A stretch of DNA of 7,659 nucleotides from Promethearchaeota archaeon (GTDB taxonomy: Archaea > Asgardarchaeota > Lokiarchaeia > Sigyniarchaeales > SOKP01). The notes beneath the pieces are model-generated. The model worked only from the letters and a program-made list of their open reading frames with translations, made no database searches and was not told the DNA's origin. This document shows, piece after piece, positions 1 to 6,489 of the stretch (position 1 is the stretch's first letter; every line of letters starts with the position of its first letter). Made by a program: the position numbers and the translations under genes. The stretch is from the NCBI GenBank assembly GCA_019057355.1, contig DXJM01000236.1, forward strand, positions 1-7,659. Reading direction: 5' to 3'.

Positions 1-215
1 ATATAATTTATGCATTATTGAAATGTCATAAGCTAAAAAAAAGCGTGATCATGTAAAATAGAACAAAATCAAACCAGTTTTATGTACATTTTTATGAGTT
101 CAATAATTTAGAGAGAAATTTTCTTATAGATGTGTTTATTTTTCAGTAATTTGGAGAAATTGCATGAAATAGAATTTTAATTCAAGAATAGGTGACCATT
201 TTTTACTATAAATGT

Positions 216-671
216 TTATTCTTCATAAGAAGCAATAGAACTCTTTGATTCACCTACCTTGACCAAGATCTTCTTATTCTTGTAGATGAGTTTTAATTTA
301 TCATGAATATATTTTGCTAAAAGCTCGCTAGTTGTTGCAGGTAATGGGAGAAAACATACATCAGAAAGGGGGAAAACATATCTTCTTGTAGGTGTAGTAA
401 TTTCCACGGATTCTCCATCTTTTTTAATTGAAAAATCTTTTGCTTCTAATGGAATGAGAATGTAATGGTCAAGTGGTTTAACAATTTCCTTTAAGGTTTT
501 TGTAAGTTCCATGAAGTCTACCACGAAATAGTTCCCATCTAAATTATCACTAATTTCAACTGATACGTAGTAATTATGACCATGAAGTCTTGAACATTTT
601 ATGTGCTCTTTTAAAAAATGGCATGCACTAAATTTTACTTTTGAATCATTTACAATTACTTTATAGTTCAT
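216..671 (-). CDS. queD: QueD-like 6-carboxy-5,6,7,8-tetrahydropterin synthase (PTPS/T-fold family)
   Basis: This enzyme is predicted to convert 7,8-dihydroneopterin triphosphate to 6-carboxytetrahydropterin, the QueE substrate, in the cytosolic preQ0 pathway. Numbering from the ATG at 671 (151 residues), the zinc ligands are H18 (SACHF) and H30/H32 (LHGHNY). C26, four residues before H30, is at the catalytic cysteine position of QueD. L67-D68-H69 is the catalytic Asp-His pair, and ATTSELLAKY (112-121) and VKVGES (137-142, pterin-binding E141) complete the family signature. Residues about 74-111 form an inserted strand pair ending in FPLSDVCFLPLP, a form I associate with archaeal members. An in-frame TTG at 672-674 could add one residue, but the ATG is preferred. 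The stop is TAA. The gene lies 88 bases downstream of queE on the same strand, probably in one operon. In archaea the product normally feeds archaeosine. A generic PTPS-family function is the alternative, but the adjacent queE makes QueD much more likely. Confidence 0.9.
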   Translation of the reverse strand: MNYKVIVNDSKVKFSACHFLKEHIKCSRLHGHNYYVSVEISDNLDGNYFVVDFMELTKTLKEIVKPLDHYILIPLEAKDFSIKKDGESVEITTPTRRYVFPLSDVCFLPLPATTSELLAKYIHDKLKLIYKNKKILVKVGESKSSIASYEE

Positions 672-759
672 CAATAATCAGCATTCTATTGAGCTTACAT
701 TACATTTTAGAGTCATTCATGTTAGTTATATTTTATGGTTTCAAATATGATAAATTATC

Positions 760-1623
760 TCAGAGAAGATTGAGATATTTATGTGCCTGAATTGATAAAG
801 TCAAGCTATCAGCAGGAATGAAAGCCGCTGCTGCTTGAAATAAATTGTGCAGGTGTTCGAGAGATATCTCTTTCCTTTTCTCTAAATTTCGATTAATGAG
901 GGTAACAGGTTGCAATGCTAATCCTATAACATGTCCATCAGAATATCGTATTTTGGCGAGTTGCTTGCTAATATATTCTACTTCTTTAATTTCAGTTTGA
1001 GAGGTTATTACAAGTTTAGCAAAAGTATTCACTCCGAGAGCCACGAATTTTTTCAAAAAGTCTAATTCCATCCTTATTAGTTCATCGTGCATTTCATTAG
1101 AAGCTGCTTTAGAACTTTTATCCTTAATATCACAACAACAATATGTAAAATAAGGAGCTAGGTTCTTAATCATCTTATCATCTAATTTTATTGAACCATT
1201 TGTTTCTAAATATAAAGGATATTTAAGACCTTTCCTATTTAGGGTTTCTGATAATGCTAAAAGGAAGTCTTTTTGATATAAGGGTTCACCCCCTGTAAAG
1301 CTTATTGAATGCAAGTCAGGTGTTATAAGATTACATATTATCTTTATAATGCACGGTAGATCGATTGGATTCTTACCTTTTTTTATTACTTGAGAGTTAG
1401 GATAAAGTTCATATTGAAAATGTTCTTGTTGTGGTGCTTGCGAATGTGGTGAATCACACCAATAACAACCCGAAGATCCATAATCCCCCATAAATAAGTT
1501 ACAACCGAAAAATCTTATGAAAATTTGACGTTTACCAAAACAACTCCCCCTGACAGTGCCACCCTCTCCTTGAAATGATGAAAAAATTTCGGATATATAC
1601 GCTTTTGAACTCGAGTTTGACAT
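760..1623 (-). CDS. queE: 7-carboxy-7-deazaguanine synthase (radical SAM)
   Basis: QueE rearranges and contracts 6-carboxytetrahydropterin to 7-carboxy-7-deazaguanine using SAM, Mg2+ and a [4Fe-4S] cluster. The N-terminus has EIFSSFQGEG (12-21), the QueE substrate-binding signature. The cluster cysteines appear to be C41, C53 and C56, a CX11CX2C motif rather than the usual radical-SAM CX3CX2C. The SAM-binding motif FTGGEP is at 109-114, followed by LETNGS (139-144), DIKD (165-168, preceded by three consecutive cysteines), FAKLVIT (about 201-207), ALQPV (about 236-240) and the C-terminal LSIQAHKYL, all matching the family. At 287 residues it is longer than compact bacterial QueE, mainly through the cluster loop and the segment at 60-90. 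The start is ATG with a TATA box centred about 26 bases upstream, which implies a leaderless or nearly leaderless mRNA. The stop is TGA. It is the first gene of a queE-queD unit. Confidence 0.93.
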   Translation of the reverse strand: MSNSSSKAYISEIFSSFQGEGGTVRGSCFGKRQIFIRFFGCNLFMGDYGSSGCYWCDSPHSQAPQQEHFQYELYPNSQVIKKGKNPIDLPCIIKIICNLITPDLHSISFTGGEPLYQKDFLLALSETLNRKGLKYPLYLETNGSIKLDDKMIKNLAPYFTYCCCDIKDKSSKAASNEMHDELIRMELDFLKKFVALGVNTFAKLVITSQTEIKEVEYISKQLAKIRYSDGHVIGLALQPVTLINRNLEKRKEISLEHLHNLFQAAAAFIPADSLTLSIQAHKYLNLL

Positions 1624-1642
1624 GATATGAACTAATAATAGG

Positions 1643-1655
1643 AAAATATATTTTT
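1643..1655 (-). promoter_or_regulatory. TATA-box promoter of queE-queD
   Basis: Read on the minus strand, this is an AAAAATATATTTT stretch centred about 26 bases before the queE ATG at 1623. That is the distance at which archaeal TBP/TFB place the transcription start, so the transcript should begin at or next to the start codon. No Shine-Dalgarno sequence is visible upstream of the ATG, which fits leaderless initiation. The site is inferred from sequence only. Confidence 0.6.
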
Positions 1656-1664
1656 AATGGCTTT

Positions 1665-1678
1665 TCATTACATAATGA
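1665..1678. repeat. Small inverted repeat (possible operator) in the divergent promoter region
   Basis: TCATTAcaTAATGA is a perfect inverted repeat with 6-base arms and a 2-base spacer. It lies about 10 bases upstream of the queE TATA box and about 60 bases upstream of the TATA box of the gene at 1806. Its size and position would suit a dimeric regulator, but an AT-rich repeat of this length can occur by chance. Confidence 0.25.
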
Positions 1679-1740
1679 TTAAACCGATTTTTCATTGGTG
1701 AAAGTGTCCTTCTTAATGGCATTCTCTTCAACATGAGAAA

Positions 1741-1750
1741 ATATTTATAA
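1741..1750 (+). promoter_or_regulatory. TATA-box promoter of the zinc-ribbon gene
   Basis: ATATTTATAA, preceded by a GAGAAA purine stretch that could serve as a BRE, lies about 60 bases upstream of the ATG at 1806. With initiation about 26 bases downstream of the TATA centre, the mRNA would start near 1772 and carry a leader of about 34 bases. AGGA at 1796-1799, six bases before the ATG, is a weak Shine-Dalgarno candidate within that leader. Confidence 0.5.
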
Positions 1751-1805
1751 CCGAATAGGTATAGTATTAGATATATCCCAATACATATTAAAGCTAGGAA
1801 TTCTC

Positions 1806-2630
1806 ATGACTGACAATAAAAGAGCATTAGAAATTACTTGCCCATTTTGCAGAGCTGTAGGTAGTATTGATGTTCCTGTTTCAGTATATTCCAATAAAAA
1901 ATGGGGTGTTGTAAAAATCCAGGTTCCTGCTGGAGCTGTTTGCAATGAGCATCAATTTATTGTCCTTATAGATTCCAAGGGAGACGTAAGAGGATATGAA
2001 AGAATTGAATATTTAAAGGGTCCAGAGACAGAGTTAAAAGAAAATGTTAAAGAATCGCTCTCCTTAAATGATTTAATAGCCATTTTTGGAGAATTTGGGT
2101 TTAAATGTTTATTACATGCGAAAATATTTTGCTATCCTATTTTCATTGTGAGAAACGAGGTTAATGAAAAAATTGAAAATAGTATTGATGAATTTTTTAA
2201 TAAACTTTTCCCGGAAGAGATCATGTCTTCAATGATTCCTATTACTTATATAGAACGATCGGATATCATTAATGTTCAAAATGACAAAGATGATTTATTT
2301 ATCATTGAAGGAAGTGAAAATATAATACAGGTACCTTGGAAAGAAAAATTAAGACTGGAAGAAAATATTATTAGCAAAGCTTCCGAGATTATCGTTAAAA
2401 ATGAACAATTAATAATTTTGCAGCAAGAAGTGACTAAAATTATTAAAATAATAGAAAATGGAAGAGAGATTCTTGAATTTTATTTAGAGATTTCCAAAGC
2501 GGAGTTCATTGATCAACTACAAAAAGAAGCAAGGATTTCAAAGATAACTAAAAATGATCTTGATATATATAAGTTATATATTGATCGTCGGTATGATCCT
2601 CATTTTTGGGATAAAATAAAGAAAAAATAA
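1806..2630 (+). CDS. Zinc-ribbon-like protein of unknown function (Asgard-type N-terminal domain)
   Basis: I do not recognise a named family. The 274-residue protein opens with a probable treble-clef or zinc-ribbon module: C12-P-F-C15 and C46-N-E-H49 give four potential zinc ligands. Between them is a beta-rich stretch (SIDVPVSVY, GVVKIQVPAG), followed by QFIVLIDSKGDVRGYERIEY (50-69). I recall this arrangement (CPxC, a short strand pair, C-x-x-H, then VRGYE) from many uncharacterised Lokiarchaeia-type proteins. Residues about 85-130 form a mixed segment (SLNDLIAIFGEFGFKCLLHA, then FCYPIFIVRNE). Residues about 180-235 are rich in I, L, E and K and are probably a long helix or coiled coil. The tail is basic (KIKKK). 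No signal peptide or membrane segment is apparent, so it is likely cytosolic. It has its own TATA box, diverges from queE, and lies 133 bases upstream of the methyltransferase. A role as regulator or adaptor is only a guess. Confidence 0.8.
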   Translation: MTDNKRALEITCPFCRAVGSIDVPVSVYSNKKWGVVKIQVPAGAVCNEHQFIVLIDSKGDVRGYERIEYLKGPETELKENVKESLSLNDLIAIFGEFGFKCLLHAKIFCYPIFIVRNEVNEKIENSIDEFFNKLFPEEIMSSMIPITYIERSDIINVQNDKDDLFIIEGSENIIQVPWKEKLRLEENIISKASEIIVKNEQLIILQQEVTKIIKIIENGREILEFYLEISKAEFIDQLQKEARISKITKNDLDIYKLYIDRRYDPHFWDKIKKK

Positions 2631-2763
2631 CTTCCTCAAAATTATAAATGAAATATTTCTAAGTTTATGATAGTCAAGTTTAATTTAGAATCGGAATGGA
2701 TTTACCATTTGTTCTCTGAAAAATTCCTAATAATCCCCCTATTATTATAATTGAATTAGAGAA

Positions 2764-5577
2764 ATGAATCGAAATTTTAATTATTTTTATAGAGAATTCA
2801 GAAAATATTTTTTCAGATTAATCGAAAATATTGATAATGATATAGAGAAAGCGAAAAAATTTGTAATTGCTCAAACATTAGTCAATAAAATTTTTTTCAT
2901 ATATTTTCTCTGTAGTAAAAATGCTATAAAAATTGATGGAATTTCAATTACGGGGAAAAAATTTTTTTCTGATGAGTTCATGAATTCCGGGTCATTTATT
3001 GAAAATCTCAATAAATTCTATTCACTTTTCGAAGATCTTGAAAAATGTGAAATAAAAATAAATGATCATGATGTCACGTGTCTATTTTTTAAAATCGATT
3101 TATTTATTATAAAATCTACTGAAGAAAACCTTAATATCAAAATGAAAAAGGAAGATTGGTCGGAGATTTTTAATTTTTTAGGGCTTTTTAAATGGATCAT
3201 TGATGATGATGGAAAAAAAGTTAATTTTTTAAATGAATCAGGCAAAATCATAACTCCAGATATCTTAGGGTACCTACCTGAACGATTCGCTTCTGAATTT
3301 GAAAAAAAATCTAGAGGGATTTATTATACCCCCCACCCTATTTCAGAATATATAAGCAAGCGCACTATTTATTCATTCATATTGAATGATTTAGATGTTA
3401 AGGGTGATAATGTTTTTCGAATTCGTGAGATATTGGAAAATGATAGTAATGAAAGTTATTTACATAAAAAGTTAAAAAATTTACATGAAATTAAGATTAT
3501 GGATCCATCCTGTGGAACAGGTACTTTTCTAATGGAGGTTGCTATTGTTGTATTTGATTTAATAAGCGTTATAAATTCTCGATTGAAAATCATTGAAGAC
3601 CCTTACGATATCAAGCATCTAATTCTCATTAATAACTTGTATGGCGTGGACATTTCACCAAGTGCCATTGAGATATCGAGGTTAAGGTTATGGTTATGGA
3701 TAATATCGAGTTATTCAAAAGATGAGAAAGTGAGAGTTCTCCCAAATAATGAATTTAATATAATGATAGGAAATGCTCTGGTAGGGTGGAATGATGAAAA
3801 ATTAATATACGGAACGTCTATTAACCTAAATAGGCTTTCAAAAACTAATATTGAGAGAATAACTAAAAATGCTACCCTTGAAATAACATCAAAAATTCTC
3901 GGCATCATAGCTAATTTAGAAAATCAGAGATTTACTTCTCAATTGAGAGCATATCATGAACTGAAGAAAATTTACATGGATGGATCAATTGAGAACGCAA
4001 TACCTTTAAAACACGTTTTAATGGAAGTTCGTGAATATTTTATTGAAGTTCTCAACAATAATCTTGTTAGAATTTTTTCTAATGATAAAAATCCTGTGTC
4101 TGGGGTAGAAAACATTATCAATTATCATCCATTCCATTGGATGCTTGATTTTACTTCAATTATGCAAGATGGGGGTTTTGATATTATCATTAGTAATCCC
4201 CCTTATCTTTTTACTAGAGGAATGAAATTTGGTAAATTTGAGCAAAAATTCTTTTACCAGAAATATTTAAAGGAAAATGAAACACTCACTAAAGGAAAGG
4301 CAAGACAATCAGGAAAGTTAAACATTTTTTGCTTGTTTTTAGTACGATCCCTTGAACTACTTAAAATTGGGGGGAATACGGGATTTATTATACCTAATAC
4401 TTTTTTACGCACTTCAACAAATGATATCGTAAGACAATACATATTAGATCATTCTTATATTGAAGAAATAACGGATTTGGGAGGTGGTATATTCAAGGGA
4501 GTCGTTGCATCGGCAATCATTATGATTCTAAGAAAAATCAATAATATCGGGAGCGAAAAGTCAACCATTAAATATGATGTCAAGGATCTTTTAAAAGCTC
4601 AATACCTGACACATGAAATAGATCAAGAAAGGTTCCGTGATAACGTGATATGCTGCTATAATATCCACGTAAATGAGCAATTTAAAAAAGTTTTTGATAA
4701 AATGACGATGAAAACGATTGATTTGGGGGATATCTCCTCTGAAATCATTGAAGGATTGGTAACAAGAAAAAATGATGCTCTTTTTACCAAAGATTCAACC
4801 ATTCCTGGCGCTCAAAAACTCATACGAGGAAAAAATATTGATAGATACAAGATAAATTGGCCTGATGGTCAATATATTATATATGATCCTTCGCGACTAC
4901 ATAGGGCAAGAGCAAGGCACATTCATTCCAGTGCAGAAAAACTTGTCATTCAAAGAATCGGAGGCGGAACGTATCCATTACGTGCAGCCTATGATGGAGA
5001 GCAATATTATATTTTTGCATCAATTAATGGGATAATTTTAGAGAATGCTTCAAAAATTGAAAATTTCACCTCTAATTACAAATATATTTTAGCTATTTTG
5101 AATTCCACATTAATCAATGGATTTTACCTTCTTAATTACAGTAATCGATCTGATTTCACTGTAAATATAACAAAAACCTTTATCGAAAAAATTCCTATAA
5201 AAAAAGTCCAAGAAGACATAAAAAAAAAGATATCTTTCATAGTAGATTACATAATATACCTCAATAAATTCCATCCAAATGAAAAAAAAATGAATGAATT
5301 TTATGACCGATGGATATTAGATAGTTTAATATATGAGATCTATTTTAGATCCGATTTAGATTCGAATCTAATTGATGTATTATCTCCAAATTTCACGAAG
5401 GTAGACCCTCTAATCAAGAATCCAGAATCTCTAAAAATCATAAAAAATATCTATAAAAACATAAATAATGATAAAAATATTCAACAACAAGTTAGGAAAA
5501 TTACCAATCATCCGATAGCACTCATGTTTAAAAATTTATTTCAATCAAGATCAGTCATGTCTCAACTAAATATTTAG
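2764..5577 (+). CDS. Eco57I/type IIG-like DNA adenine methyltransferase with target-recognition domain, no visible nuclease domain
   Basis: This gene encodes a 937-residue DNA methyltransferase, probably forming N6-methyladenine. Motifs appear in gamma-class order: GIYYTP (185-190, motif X region), DPSCGTGTFL (247-256, SAM-binding motif I), YGVDIS with D296 (motif II), GNALVG (336-341, motif III region), a long insert, NPPY (478-481, catalytic motif IV), then GGNTGFIIPNTFLRT and a GVVASAIIMIL strand. From about 655 a TaqI/Eco57I-type specificity domain follows, with IIEGLVTRKNDA, LIRGKNIDRYKI (R688), RIGGGTYPLRAAYD and LAILNSTLINGFYL, then the family's C-terminal WILDSLIYEIYF tail. The N-terminus begins directly with the helical segment that normally links nuclease and methylase domains (AKKFVIAQTLVNKIFFIYF). 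I see no PD-(D/E)xK or similar nuclease motif before it. An in-frame TGA at 2752-2754 and no intervening start fix the ATG at 2764. It could be an orphan methyltransferase or part of a split restriction-modification or defence system. Confidence 0.9.
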   Translation: MNRNFNYFYREFRKYFFRLIENIDNDIEKAKKFVIAQTLVNKIFFIYFLCSKNAIKIDGISITGKKFFSDEFMNSGSFIENLNKFYSLFEDLEKCEIKINDHDVTCLFFKIDLFIIKSTEENLNIKMKKEDWSEIFNFLGLFKWIIDDDGKKVNFLNESGKIITPDILGYLPERFASEFEKKSRGIYYTPHPISEYISKRTIYSFILNDLDVKGDNVFRIREILENDSNESYLHKKLKNLHEIKIMDPSCGTGTFLMEVAIVVFDLISVINSRLKIIEDPYDIKHLILINNLYGVDISPSAIEISRLRLWLWIISSYSKDEKVRVLPNNEFNIMIGNALVGWNDEKLIYGTSINLNRLSKTNIERITKNATLEITSKILGIIANLENQRFTSQLRAYHELKKIYMDGSIENAIPLKHVLMEVREYFIEVLNNNLVRIFSNDKNPVSGVENIINYHPFHWMLDFTSIMQDGGFDIIISNPPYLFTRGMKFGKFEQKFFYQKYLKENETLTKGKARQSGKLNIFCLFLVRSLELLKIGGNTGFIIPNTFLRTSTNDIVRQYILDHSYIEEITDLGGGIFKGVVASAIIMILRKINNIGSEKSTIKYDVKDLLKAQYLTHEIDQERFRDNVICCYNIHVNEQFKKVFDKMTMKTIDLGDISSEIIEGLVTRKNDALFTKDSTIPGAQKLIRGKNIDRYKINWPDGQYIIYDPSRLHRARARHIHSSAEKLVIQRIGGGTYPLRAAYDGEQYYIFASINGIILENASKIENFTSNYKYILAILNSTLINGFYLLNYSNRSDFTVNITKTFIEKIPIKKVQEDIKKKISFIVDYIIYLNKFHPNEKKMNEFYDRWILDSLIYEIYFRSDLDSNLIDVLSPNFTKVDPLIKNPESLKIIKNIYKNINNDKNIQQQVRKITNHPIALMFKNLFQSRSVMSQLNI

Positions 5578-5616
5578 GTATCTCAACTTGCACTCATAAC
5601 CTGGTAAGAATTATTA

Positions 5617-5626
5617 TTTTTTTTTT
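5617..5626 (+). terminator. Poly-T transcription terminator after the methyltransferase gene
   Basis: A run of ten T residues, preceded by TTATTA, starts 40 bases after the methyltransferase stop codon. No stable GC stem precedes it. Archaeal RNA polymerase terminates at such T tracts without a hairpin. A second, shorter T run near 5659-5665 may act as a backup. Confidence 0.5.
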
Positions 5627-5753
5627 ACCCATTCCCAACAATTTTGATAAAGAAGAAACTTTTTTAAAGACTCTTGACAATAAAGTAAATAATTCCCTAC
5701 CTTTTATTACTATTTATACAGCAAACAATTTACTCTAAGACAGTATTAAAAAA

Positions 5754-5762
5754 TTTATATAA
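5754..5762 (+). promoter_or_regulatory. TATA-box promoter of the sensor kinase gene
   Basis: TTTATATAA is a near-consensus archaeal TATA box centred about 33 bases upstream of the ATG at 5791. Initiation about 26 bases downstream would give a leader of under ten bases. No Shine-Dalgarno motif is present, consistent with near-leaderless translation. The A-rich stretch immediately upstream is a poor BRE match. Confidence 0.6.
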
Positions 5763-5790
5763 CCCTTGATCATAAGAAAATGAAATTATC

Positions 5791-6489
5791 ATGGAGGAGC
5801 TCTTCGCTAAAAGAATTAAATTAGAAAAAAGAAAATTGCAAGCATACCTAGATATATCTGGCGTGTTAATGGTCACTTTAGATAAAAATGGGGATATCAT
5901 GCTCGTAAATAAAAAACTTCTAGAAGTTTTAGGGTATAAACAAGAAGAATTAATCGGAAGGAACTGGTTTGAAACCTGTATTCCCCCGAGTTCTAGAGAT
6001 GTTATATATCAAACTTTTAAAAGGTTAGTACAAGGGGTGTTAGGACCTCATGAATTTTACATTAATCCCGTTTTGACAAAAGCTGGAAATGAAAGGATCG
6101 TGACTTGGCACAATTCTATTGTAAAAGATGAGGAAAACACCGTTGTAGCTGTTTTAGGTTCAGGTGAAGATATCACGGATTTTAAAACAGCGGAAAAATA
6201 TTATCATGATTTGTTTGAAGAAGCACCTTTGGCATACTTTTCCATTGATAAAGATGATTCGATCCAAAATTGTAATAAAGCTGCAGAATATCTCTTAGGA
6301 TATTCAAGAAATGAATTTTTAACGATGAAATTTCTTGACTTGCTGGAAAATCCCAAGCTTGGATTAGCACCAGAAAAAAAAGCATTTGATAAAATATTGG
6401 ATGGGTACCAAATTTTAGAAAGCAAGCTTCAATTGAAAAAAAAAACGGGAAAAATATCTGGGTTTGATTATCAATTAATAATATTATAG
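5791..6489 (+). CDS. Multi-PAS sensor histidine kinase, N-terminal part (frameshifted)
   Basis: This is the N-terminal section of a cytosolic PAS-repeat sensor kinase. After a short basic coiled start (KRIKLEKRKLQAYL), PAS domain 1 covers about residues 17-131, with LDKNGDIMLVNKKLLEVLGY, EELIGRNWFE and the closing GSGEDITD motif. PAS domain 2 begins at about 139 (LFEEAPLAYFSIDKDD, NKAAEYLLGYSRNEF). It breaks off at a TAG (6487-6489) right after GKISGFDYQL, before its last strands. The missing end of PAS 2, with the usual closing VLDI-type strand, is found at once in the -1 frame from 6468. This reading frame is therefore the front half of one longer kinase gene rather than a complete 232-residue protein. 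No membrane segment or signal peptide is seen. Its start is ATG behind a strong TATA box. If the frameshift is real, the product would be a kinase-less double-PAS fragment. Confidence 0.85.
   Translation: MEELFAKRIKLEKRKLQAYLDISGVLMVTLDKNGDIMLVNKKLLEVLGYKQEELIGRNWFETCIPPSSRDVIYQTFKRLVQGVLGPHEFYINPVLTKAGNERIVTWHNSIVKDEENTVVAVLGSGEDITDFKTAEKYYHDLFEEAPLAYFSIDKDDSIQNCNKAAEYLLGYSRNEFLTMKFLDLLENPKLGLAPEKKAFDKILDGYQILESKLQLKKKTGKISGFDYQLIIL
6468..6488 (+). other. Frameshift zone inside PAS domain 2 of the sensor kinase
   Basis: The upstream frame ends at TAG 6487-6489. The continuing frame (offset -1) is open only after a TGA at 6465-6467, so the join must fall here, in a low-complexity A/T stretch containing TTAATAATATTA. 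Adding one base restores a continuous protein through the junction (FDYQL, then NNIIDHQGN). The A10 tract at 6436-6445 is not the site, because the -1 frame would stop at 6465. A sequencing or assembly deletion is as likely as a true mutation. Confidence 0.8.

Noticed and set aside
35..42. A8 tract (T8 on the minus strand) as terminator of the queE-queD unit
   Set aside because: It is about 170 bases beyond the queD stop in generally AT-rich sequence, with no supporting structure. The rest of 1-215 shows no gene or RNA that I can support.
675..759. Separate promoter for queD in the gap after queE
   Set aside because: A TATA-like AAAATATAAC (minus strand, near 726-735) exists, but such strings are common at this base composition, and the two genes are functionally paired and co-directional, so cotranscription is simpler.
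1745..1945. 66-residue open frame on the minus strand overlapping the start of the zinc-ribbon gene
   Set aside because: It lies opposite the promoter and conserved N-terminus of the plus-strand gene and has no recognisable motif; it is a shadow frame.
2631..2763. Remnant of a nuclease coding region upstream of the methyltransferase
   Set aside because: The 133-base gap has stops in the methyltransferase frame and is too short to encode a nuclease domain; no motif is visible.
3066..4442. Three short minus-strand frames (3066-3251, 3711-3908, 4254-4442) inside the methyltransferase
   Set aside because: All are antisense to a gene with conserved motifs, have low-complexity translations and lack promoters.
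6436..6445. A10 tract as a programmed frameshift site in the kinase gene
   Set aside because: Slipping -1 here would meet the TGA at 6465-6467, so it cannot join the two halves of the kinase.
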